A DNA stretch of 64,000 nt from Allorhodoferax sp032337135 (lineage in GTDB: Bacteria > Pseudomonadota > Gammaproteobacteria > Burkholderiales > Burkholderiaceae_C). The position numbers and the translations under genes were made by a program. The DNA lies in the NCBI RefSeq assembly GCF_032337135.1, contig NZ_JAVXZZ010000003.1:310001-374000 (forward strand), given 5' to 3'. Every line of letters begins with the position of its first letter. Position 1 is the first letter of the stretch. The notes under the pieces were generated by a model that was not told where the DNA came from, did not search any database, and saw only the letters and a program-made list of their open reading frames with translations. This document shows, piece after piece, positions 8,570 through 15,165 of this stretch.

Positions 8570-9805
8570 TCAACCCAGGACAACGGCGTCTGCCCACACC
8601 AATGCATCGAGGTGGGCCATGTTGATCGTATGGTTGTCGTAGCCCAATTCGGTGGCGATATTGGCAAAGGCCAGGTCATCACTGATTTCGGCGGCGCGCA
8701 CCAGCGCAAGCATGCGTCCCAGCGTTCCATCGCCGGTCAGCAAGGCCTGGGTCACGGCCGTGGGAAGCGAGATCAGTCTGAGTGCATCCTCCATGGGCAC
8801 GCCCAGCATTTCGTCGAGTAGCGAGAACACCCCGGTCACAAAGGCGCTTTCCACGTCGTCGGCGCTCAGCCGACCCTGGCACAGCAGTTCCATCATGCGC
8901 CCGCGCACGATGGCGGTGGTGCCCACGATGGCCGAGGCGCCACCCTCGCGCGATGCCGTCAGCAACAGCGCTGCCCAGCGAAACAAGCGCTTCATGCCTA
9001 TGAGCATGACGGCGTGCCGGAACGACGTGACTTCCTTGCCCAGGCCGAATGCTGCGGAGTTGATGAGCTTGAGCAGGTTGAAGCCCAGCATCGCGTCGTG
9101 CTTGAGCAGATCTTCGATCTCCTCGATCTCGGCGGGCTTGCGCACCAGGTTGAAGAGGATCAGAACGCTGGCGTGGGAGGGGGCCACCACCCGGGTCTTG
9201 ACGACCTGTGGCCGGTCAATCCAATACCCCTGGAACAGGTCAAAGCCCAAGGTAGCCATGCTACCGAACTGGTCCTGCGTCTCCACCTTCTCTGCGACCA
9301 GCTTGGCCTTGGTGCGGACCCTTGCTGCCGCCACGAGCGGCTTGAGCATGTCTGCCTGCACGGCCTGTGTGTCGACCTTGACGTAGTCTGCCAGCGGCCA
9401 CCAGGCCTTGTAGGCGGGTGCGACCACGGTGTGGTTGAACGCAATGCGAAAGCCGCTCTTTCGCAGCTCATCGAGGGTGACAGCCAGTGATTTGATCTGG
9501 GCCGCATCGTGCCCGGGAACGGGCGCAAGCTCAACGACGAACTTTTCCGGTGTGGCCATGTCCAGCTGACCATCGGCCAGGCTGGCATGCGTGCGGTTGA
9601 TGAACAGTAGCTTCGAGCGTACGCCCAGCGCATTGCTGGTGTCGGCCATCGCGTTGAACAGCAACGAGAGATCACTCCCGGTATCGTGCGCCTTGCCTTG
9701 TGTGGAGCGGTCAAACAGCTCGTACGCCACGACTGCCCGTTGCGCATCGACGATGGCCTGGCGGGCGATGATGCTCACCGACTGTAGTGGCTTGGTCTCG
9801 TGCAT
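8570..9805 (-). CDS. HDOD domain signalling protein with degenerate EAL domain
   Basis: The protein has 411 residues in the YuxH-like architecture: an N-terminal EAL-like domain (about 10-195) joined to an HDOD domain (about 205-395). The EAL motif is replaced (VAYELFDRS) and several metal ligands are absent, though AEKVETQDQF remains, so cyclic-di-GMP hydrolysis is unlikely. The HDOD part shows LLKLINSAAFGLGKEVTSFRHAV. Such proteins act as signalling adaptors, often in motility or stress. AGGGA stands about 7 nt before the ATG. It lies 46 bp after the LOG-family gene on the same strand and may be the last gene of that operon. Confidence 0.85.
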   Translation of the reverse strand: MHETKPLQSVSIIARQAIVDAQRAVVAYELFDRSTQGKAHDTGSDLSLLFNAMADTSNALGVRSKLLFINRTHASLADGQLDMATPEKFVVELAPVPGHDAAQIKSLAVTLDELRKSGFRIAFNHTVVAPAYKAWWPLADYVKVDTQAVQADMLKPLVAAARVRTKAKLVAEKVETQDQFGSMATLGFDLFQGYWIDRPQVVKTRVVAPSHASVLILFNLVRKPAEIEEIEDLLKHDAMLGFNLLKLINSAAFGLGKEVTSFRHAVMLIGMKRLFRWAALLLTASREGGASAIVGTTAIVRGRMMELLCQGRLSADDVESAFVTGVFSLLDEMLGVPMEDALRLISLPTAVTQALLTGDGTLGRMLALVRAAEISDDLAFANIATELGYDNHTINMAHLDALVWADAVVLG

Positions 9806-9851
9806 GGTCAGATCCCTGCCACAGCCAGTACTCCGATCGGCGCCATGGCGT

Positions 9852-10721
9852 TCAAGTCGGCAGGTCGTAGAAGCTGCGGATCATCTCCCAGGCCTCTTCC
9901 GGGGAGTCGGTGTACTGGAACAGGTCCAGGTCTTCGTGCGAGATGGCACCTTCCTCCACCAGAACGTCCATGTTGATGAGCCGCTTCCAGTAATCGGTGC
10001 CGAACAGGATGATCGGCACCGGGGTGGACTTGCGGGTCTGCACCAGCGTGATGACTTCGAACAGTTCGTCGAGTGTGCCGAAGCCACCGGGAAAGGCCAC
10101 CATGGCCTTGGCGCGCATCATGAAGTGCATCTTGCGCACGGCAAAGTAGTGGAACTTAAAGCTCAATTCCGGCGTCACATAGGGGTTTGCGTGTTGTTCG
10201 TGCGGCAGCGCGATGTTCAGGCCCAGCGTCGGGGCGCCTGCTTCCGACGCTCCGCGGTTGGCCGCTTCCATGATGCCGGGGCCGCCGCCGGTGCAGATGT
10301 ACAGGCGTTCCTTCTGCGGCAGTTTGTTGCCATGCTCGGCCACGATACGGCCAAAGGCACGGGCCTGTTCGTAGCAATGGGCGTTGCGCTGCAGGCGATG
10401 CGCTTGGGCGAGAGTCTGGGCATCGCCGCTGGCCTGCGCCTTTGCCAGCAGTTCCTGAACCTGTTCCTCTGGCTTGAAGCGGGCGCTGCCGAACACGACG
10501 ATGGTGTTTTCTATGCCCATCTCGATCTGGTCCAGATCGGGCTTGAGCAGCTCCAGCTGCAGGCGCACGCCGCGGGTTTCGCGCCGCATCAGGAACTCGG
10601 GGTCCGCAAAGGCCAGCCGGTAGGCATTGGGCTTCATGGGAATGCCCGCATCGGCCTGTGCCTGGATATAGGCCCAGGCATCGGCCATGGCGCGTTCGTC
10701 GAGGTCTTTGGAAGTGTCCAT
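9852..10721 (-). CDS. LOG-family nucleotide 5'-monophosphate phosphoribohydrolase
   Basis: This 289-residue Rossmann-fold protein has both LOG (lysine decarboxylase-like) signatures: GGGPGIMEAANRGA and PGGFGTLDELFE, with the catalytic Arg/Glu neighbourhood intact. Characterised relatives release the free base from cytokinin riboside monophosphates or AMP, giving ribose 5-phosphate. They are not lysine decarboxylases. The gene starts 9 bp after the PRPP synthetase homologue stops. In context it may convert AMP to adenine plus ribose 5-phosphate for that enzyme, which is inference. The N-terminal 40 residues are helical and predate the fold. Confidence 0.85.
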   Translation of the reverse strand: MDTSKDLDERAMADAWAYIQAQADAGIPMKPNAYRLAFADPEFLMRRETRGVRLQLELLKPDLDQIEMGIENTIVVFGSARFKPEEQVQELLAKAQASGDAQTLAQAHRLQRNAHCYEQARAFGRIVAEHGNKLPQKERLYICTGGGPGIMEAANRGASEAGAPTLGLNIALPHEQHANPYVTPELSFKFHYFAVRKMHFMMRAKAMVAFPGGFGTLDELFEVITLVQTRKSTPVPIILFGTDYWKRLINMDVLVEEGAISHEDLDLFQYTDSPEEAWEMIRSFYDLPT

Positions 10722-10730
10722 GGTGTGTTT

Positions 10731-11624
10731 TCAGGCGTGTAGGGCTTGCAAGGCCTGCGCGATGGATTCGGCCATGCTCACGGCATTGCTGGGGTGGGTG
10801 ATGGTGTCCGTGCTCCAGACCTGGCGCACACCGGCGTCCTGGATGACTTGCAGCGCATCTCCCGCGAACAGGGCATGGGTCACGGCCACGTCCACCGTGG
10901 CGGCACCGGCTGCCAGCAGTAGTCGGGCCGCTCCGGCCAGGGTGCGGCCGCTGCTGGCCACGTCGTCCAGCACCACCACGCTGCGTCCGTGTACGTTGAC
11001 GGTGGGGAGCTCGATCTGGACGTCGCGGTCGCCATGGCGCACCTTGCGGCACACGCCGAAATCGAAACCGTGGCCTTGCGCGGCCTGGGCTATCCACTGG
11101 GCCGATTCTTCGTCGGGACCGATGAGCAATGGATTCTCCAGACGCTCCGCAATGAGGCGTGCGAGAAGGGGCGCGCCGCTGAGCACCACGGCCTGAGGCA
11201 CCGGCACCGCCTCTTCCAGCGTGGCTACGCGGTGCAGGTGCGGGTCGACGGTGAGGACGGCATCGAAGAGTCCGGCCAGGAAGCGTCCGACGATGCGCTG
11301 GCTCACCACTTCACCGGGGTTGAAGGCCATGTCCTGGCGCATGTAGGCGAGGTACGGAGTCACCAGGGTCAGGTGCTGCGCACCGAGCGTGCGGGCAGCA
11401 GGGGCTACCAGCAGCAGTTCGGTCAGCTTCTCGTTCGGGTGGTGCAGCGAGCGCAGCAGCACCACGCGCGCAGGCAATTGCGGCGGCAGGCGCAGCTTGA
11501 GTTCCCCATCGGGAAAGCGGTGGCGCGCAATGGCGGCGGTCACCATGCCGCAGGCGCGCGCCAGCTGTTCGGCGGCTGGCTGGTCTTCTTCGAAGTGGAG
11601 CAGCAAGGGGGATGGCAGAGACAT
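10731..11624 (-). CDS. Ribose-phosphate pyrophosphokinase homologue (divergent PRPP synthetase)
   Basis: The 297-residue protein has the duplicated phosphoribosyltransferase fold of PRPP synthetase. Visible signatures are RFPDGELKLRLP near the N-terminus, DPHLHRVATL in the position of the usual DxHxxQ metal loop, and VVVLDDVASSGRTL as PRPP-binding loop. The loops depart from the canonical housekeeping enzyme, so this looks like a second, specialised paralogue rather than the essential Prs. Its ATG overlaps the stop of the phosphorylase gene (ATGA). It probably makes or uses PRPP in the salvage route suggested by its neighbours. Confidence 0.82.
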   Translation of the reverse strand: MSLPSPLLLHFEEDQPAAEQLARACGMVTAAIARHRFPDGELKLRLPPQLPARVVLLRSLHHPNEKLTELLLVAPAARTLGAQHLTLVTPYLAYMRQDMAFNPGEVVSQRIVGRFLAGLFDAVLTVDPHLHRVATLEEAVPVPQAVVLSGAPLLARLIAERLENPLLIGPDEESAQWIAQAAQGHGFDFGVCRKVRHGDRDVQIELPTVNVHGRSVVVLDDVASSGRTLAGAARLLLAAGAATVDVAVTHALFAGDALQVIQDAGVRQVWSTDTITHPSNAVSMAESIAQALQALHA

Positions 11625-13225
11625 CAGAACTCCACGAAGGAATGGGCAATGTCGGCACTGGTGCCGAGGGTATATCCGGTGGACTTGGCGCAGGCCTGGC
11701 GGGCGAATTCGAGGTCGGCAGCAAAGTCGGCATACACCCGGTACAGGGGCGCACCCGCCTGCACGGTGTCGCCGATCTTGCACAGCAGGTCGACCCCGGC
11801 ACTCTGCACCTTGGGTGCGCCGGCGAGGCTGGCTATGCGGGCGATCTGCAGGTTGTCGATCGTGGTGACCACGCCGTCCTGCGGGGCGGCGACATCGAAG
11901 CACAGCGCTCCGAGCCGAGGGTTGTGGTGGTCGAAGTGCTTGCTGCCCTGGGCGGCAATGATGGCGTTCATCTGGGCCAGGGCGCGGCCGCTGTCGAGGA
12001 TGTCGCGGGCGATGGCAAAACCGTCGCCCCCGCGCACATCCGGGTCGCATTCGATCAGGCGGCCTGCCAGGCGCAGGGCCTTCTGCCGCAGGTCGTTCGG
12101 TGCGAGGGGATCGTTTTCCAGCACCCGCATCACGTCGCGCGCTTCCAGCACCGGGCCGATGCCGTTGCCGATGGGCTGGCGCCCGTCGGTGATGACCACG
12201 TCGAGCGAGAGGTGGGTGCGTCGGGCCACATATTCGAACAGGCGGCGCAAGCGCTGCGCCTCGGGCATGGAGCGCACTTTGGCCGTGGGGCCGATGGGAA
12301 TATCGAGCACCAGGTGGGTGGAGCCTGCGGCGATCTTCTTGGACAGGATGGACGCAACCATCTGCCCCGGCGAGTCCAGCGACAGCGGGCGCTCAACCGA
12401 GATGAGCACATCGTCCGCCGGCGACAGGTGGGCGGTTCCACCCCAGGCGAGGCAGCCGCGGTGGGCGCGCACGATGCCCTTGAGCTGCTCCATGGGTAGT
12501 TCCACCTTGGACAGCACTTCCATGGTGTCGGCGGTGCCCGCCGGAGAGGTGATGGCACGCGAGGACGTCTTGGGGCACAGCATGCCGTGGGCCGCGACGA
12601 TGGGCACCACGAGCATCGAGGTGCGGTTGCCGGGAATTCCGCCAATGCAGTGCTTGTCCACCACCATGCCTTCATGCCAGTTCAGGCGTTTGCCGGCGGC
12701 AATCATGGCTTCGGTGAGGAAATAGACTTCTTCGCGGTCGAGTTCGTCGCGGTTGCAGGCGACCACGAAGGCGGTGAGTTCGATCTTGGAGTACCGGTGC
12801 TCGGCGATGTCGTGCACGATGGATGCCATGTCGTCGCGCGTGAGGCGTTCACCGGCCAGCTTGCGGTGCAGCGCGCCAATGGACGCGGGTGGCTCGGCCT
12901 GGGACACGCTGGCGCTGTGGCCGTCTTCCACACCCATCTGGGCGAAGGCCGCCTTGGATAGCCCCAATTCTCCGCAGGCCACGATGCTGGTGTCATCCAC
13001 CACATTGAGCGTGGCCAGGATGGCGCGGCCATTGGTGCGTACCTCCACCTTGGTCAGGGCCTTGAAGCCCTCGGCGCGGTAGACATCACAGTCGCGGTGC
13101 ATGTAGGCCACGTTCTCGTGGTAGGTGTCGATGAGCACGCGGCGAAGGGTCAGGCGCGTGGGGTGGGCGGTAGCGTTGCCACTGCCAGTCTCACCGGGCG
13201 GGGTCGTTGTAGAAGTGCTTGCCAT
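11624..13225 (-). CDS. AMP phosphorylase / type 2 thymidine phosphorylase
   Basis: This 533-residue protein is longer than classic bacterial DeoA (about 440) because of an N-terminal domain of about 100 residues, as in archaeal AMP phosphorylases and the bacterial type 2 thymidine phosphorylases. The phosphate and nucleotide-binding core KHCIGGIPGNRTSMLVVPIV and KTSSRAITSPAGTADTMEV closely follows the archaeal-type pattern. AMP phosphorylases give ribose 1,5-bisphosphate and base; the bacterial members are annotated as thymidine phosphorylases mainly by homology. First gene of a tight minus-strand operon with the PRPP synthetase homologue and a LOG enzyme. Substrate uncertain. Confidence 0.85.
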   Translation of the reverse strand: MASTSTTTPPGETGSGNATAHPTRLTLRRVLIDTYHENVAYMHRDCDVYRAEGFKALTKVEVRTNGRAILATLNVVDDTSIVACGELGLSKAAFAQMGVEDGHSASVSQAEPPASIGALHRKLAGERLTRDDMASIVHDIAEHRYSKIELTAFVVACNRDELDREEVYFLTEAMIAAGKRLNWHEGMVVDKHCIGGIPGNRTSMLVVPIVAAHGMLCPKTSSRAITSPAGTADTMEVLSKVELPMEQLKGIVRAHRGCLAWGGTAHLSPADDVLISVERPLSLDSPGQMVASILSKKIAAGSTHLVLDIPIGPTAKVRSMPEAQRLRRLFEYVARRTHLSLDVVITDGRQPIGNGIGPVLEARDVMRVLENDPLAPNDLRQKALRLAGRLIECDPDVRGGDGFAIARDILDSGRALAQMNAIIAAQGSKHFDHHNPRLGALCFDVAAPQDGVVTTIDNLQIARIASLAGAPKVQSAGVDLLCKIGDTVQAGAPLYRVYADFAADLEFARQACAKSTGYTLGTSADIAHSFVEF

Positions 13226-13260
13226 GCCGCGTAGCCTACACCCAATTGAAGAGGATCGTC

Positions 13261-13292
13261 ACAAAAGAAAAAGGCTCCCGAAGGAGCCTTTG
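13261..13292 (-). terminator. Intrinsic terminator after efp
   Basis: On the minus strand an 8-bp stem, AAGGCTCC/GGAGCCTT (13271-13278 with 13283-13290), closes a UUCG tetraloop and is followed by a T-rich run (13261-13270). It ends transcription of efp just before the start region of the phosphorylase gene. Confidence 0.9.
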
Positions 13293-13310
13293 ACGCAGTG
13301 CAAAACCTGA

Positions 13311-13865
13311 TCAGACGCGCTTGCGGTATTCGCCTGTGCGGGTGTCGATTTCGATGCGGTCGCCTTGGTCCACGAACAGCGGTACGGGAATTTCGAAGCC
13401 GGTAGCGATCTTGGCGGGCTTGAGAACCTTGCCGGATGTGTCGCCCTTGACAGCGGGTTCGGTCCAGGTGATTTCGCGCTCGATGCTGGTGGGCAGTTCG
13501 ACCGAGATGGCCTTGCCTTCGTAGAACACCACTTCGGCGGTCATGCCGTCTTCGAGGTAGTTCAGGGTGTCGCCCATGTTTTCGGCTTCGACTTCGTACT
13601 GGTTGTAGTCAGCGTCCATCCAGACGTACAGCGGATCGGCGAAGTAGGAGTAGGTGCAGTCCTTCTTGTCGAGGATGATCTGGTCCATCTTGTCGTCGGC
13701 CTTGAAGACGACTTCGGTACCGAAGTTGGCGATCAGGCTCTTGAGCTTCATGCGCACGGTAGCGGCATTGCGGCCACCACGGGCGTATTCGGTTTTCAGA
13801 ACGACCATGGGGTCTTTGCCGTGCATGATCACATTGCCGGCGCGGATTTCTTGAGCGATTTTCAT
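13311..13865 (-). CDS. efp: Elongation factor P
   Basis: This 184-residue EF-P enters the ribosomal E site and relieves stalling at polyproline stretches. The three beta-barrel domains are complete. The tip loop of domain I reads EYARGGRNA, placing Arg at residue 32 where E. coli has Lys34. EF-Ps with Arg32 are activated by rhamnosylation, and the matching enzyme EarP is encoded immediately upstream. I chose the ATG at 13865 (MKIAQEIRAG); the frame continues nine codons further upstream but family length supports 13865. A strong terminator follows. Confidence 0.96.
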   Translation of the reverse strand: MKIAQEIRAGNVIMHGKDPMVVLKTEYARGGRNAATVRMKLKSLIANFGTEVVFKADDKMDQIILDKKDCTYSYFADPLYVWMDADYNQYEVEAENMGDTLNYLEDGMTAEVVFYEGKAISVELPTSIEREITWTEPAVKGDTSGKVLKPAKIATGFEIPVPLFVDQGDRIEIDTRTGEYRKRV

Positions 13866-13972
13866 AGTGGGTGGCAGCGCCAGGCGCTGCATTCAGTGTT
13901 ATGCCGCAACAGGCGGCGGGGGCTGCGTGCGCCCCGCGTCAACCCGGGGTGCGTTCAGCAAAGCCTTGAATT

Positions 13973-15112
13973 TTAACGTTTTTCAGCTACGAAGTCGATA
14001 AGCTGCGTGCTCAGGTCCGGCATTTCCAGCAGCCGGTCGCGTGCCTGCGACGCAAGGCGTGCCCAGCCGGGCATTTCCTGCAGGATCGGGGGCAGGTTCG
14101 CATCGACCCTGGTGGCATTCCAGGCCGCATGGAGATCGCGCAGCGAGGGTGTTGCTTGCATCCAGTCCAGAAAGGCGTCCAGCTTGGCGTGGTGGGCGTC
14201 ATCGTCCTGCGGGTAGATGTGCCAAGCAAATGGCTTTCCGGCCCACATTGCACGCACCAGGGAGTCTTCACCCCGAACGAAGTTGAAATCGCTGGCCCAC
14301 AGCAGGTGGTCGAAATCGGTCTGCGACAGGTGCGGCAAGAGGTGAATGCGGGTGGCACCCCGAAGGGACGGATGCGCCGCGAGTGCAGCCTGTAGGGCGC
14401 CAGTGGCGCGCCCGGGCGTGACCAGCAGGGTGCAGGGCTTAGGGCTGTCGGCCAACTGGCGCAGCAAGGCTGGCAGGGCGCGGGGTTCATAGCAAAACAG
14501 GCTCACCACGGGACCGGCACTGTGTGGGACGCCCTGGGCCAGTAGCCAGCCAGCGGCATCAAACGTCTGCTGGCGCTGCAGCAGGTTCGGTTCGCGGATC
14601 AGTGAGCCGCTGTCCGGGGTGAATCCGGGGTAGAAGAAGAACTTGGTGGCACCCTTGGCAGGACCGTGCATGACCGGGGAGGCCAGGCGGTGACAGCGGC
14701 GGGCAAATCCTTCTGCGCTGAGGTACTCCAGGTTGATCCATGCCGGAAATTTCGAGTCATTTTGGTCTTCAGCCCTCATGGAATTTGCGTAGGCAGCTAT
14801 GAATTCAGGAGCAATTTCGCAGCCGAAGGTTTCCACCCACACGTCGGCGTGGCGCAGCGCGGCGACGCAGGTTGCGTTGGCACTGTCCGACCAGGGCAAT
14901 ACGCGTACGCCGGGGACCCGGCCTTCCAGGGCCTCGGGTGCCATCCATGTCAGTGCGCTGGCGTCGTCCACCCACAGGCGTATCTCGTGTCCGCGACCCG
15001 CCAGATCGCTGCACAGGCGCCAGCACACGCCGATGTCGCCGAAATTGTCGATGACGCGGCAGAAGATGTCCCACAGCAAGTGAGGTGGGGGCGCTGGTGC
15101 AGTGGTGGGCAT
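13973..15112 (-). CDS. earP: EF-P arginine rhamnosyltransferase EarP
   Basis: This 379-residue GT-B glycosyltransferase (formerly DUF2331) transfers rhamnose from dTDP-rhamnose to Arg32 of EF-P. The N-terminal catalytic stretch DIFCRVIDNFGDIG contains Asp22 and Asp26, equivalent to the essential aspartates of characterised EarP. The C-terminal donor-site motif RGEDSLVRAMWAGKP holds the conserved Glu. WINLEYLSAE is also diagnostic. The segment just before it (AAYANSMRAEDQNDSKF) coincides with a copy of a dispersed DNA repeat. The start has GACAAT 7 nt upstream and no Shine-Dalgarno sequence, so its message may be leaderless. Confidence 0.95.
   Translation of the reverse strand: MPTTAPAPPPHLLWDIFCRVIDNFGDIGVCWRLCSDLAGRGHEIRLWVDDASALTWMAPEALEGRVPGVRVLPWSDSANATCVAALRHADVWVETFGCEIAPEFIAAYANSMRAEDQNDSKFPAWINLEYLSAEGFARRCHRLASPVMHGPAKGATKFFFYPGFTPDSGSLIREPNLLQRQQTFDAAGWLLAQGVPHSAGPVVSLFCYEPRALPALLRQLADSPKPCTLLVTPGRATGALQAALAAHPSLRGATRIHLLPHLSQTDFDHLLWASDFNFVRGEDSLVRAMWAGKPFAWHIYPQDDDAHHAKLDAFLDWMQATPSLRDLHAAWNATRVDANLPPILQEMPGWARLASQARDRLLEMPDLSTQLIDFVAEKR
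14758..14812 (+). repeat. Dispersed repeat copy A, inside earP
   Basis: This stretch aligns without gaps to the copies at 26026-26075 and 34530-34579. It has TTTTGGTCTTCAGCCC, a 16-base variable middle, GCAGCTAT at 14793-14800, 7 bases, then a degraded right arm (GGAGC). The spacing from the GG to CAGCTAT is 30 bases in all three. It is read antisense to earP and contributes codons just before the conserved WINLEYLSAE. Confidence 0.6.
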
Positions 15113-15150
15113 GGGGGGAATTGTCGTGCAAGCGGGGTCTTGCCTGTCGG

Positions 15151-15165
15151 CACAATAGCGCCATG
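15151..15165 (+). promoter_or_regulatory. Leaderless-type promoter for uvrC
   Basis: CACAAT at 15151-15156 stands six bases before the ATG at 15163, which would place the transcription start on the A of ATG. The divergent earP gene has GACAAT on the minus strand at 15125-15120, so the two promoters lie back to back within about 50 bp. Confidence 0.5.

Noticed and set aside
9852..10721. Lysine decarboxylase annotation of the LOG-family gene
   Set aside because: The PGGxGTxxE and GGGxGxM motifs mark LOG phosphoribohydrolases. The decarboxylase label is a historical misannotation.
11624..12050. Upstream in-frame extension of the PRPP synthetase homologue
   Set aside because: The frame stays open far into the phosphorylase gene, but homology starts at MSLPSPLLLHF and the ATG at 11624 overlaps the phosphorylase stop, a typical operon junction.
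13980..14015. Hairpin-like AGCTAC followed by ATAAGC at the earP 3' end, considered as another repeat copy
   Set aside because: The left half of the element is absent and the bases encode the conserved EarP C-terminus (QLIDFVAEKR).
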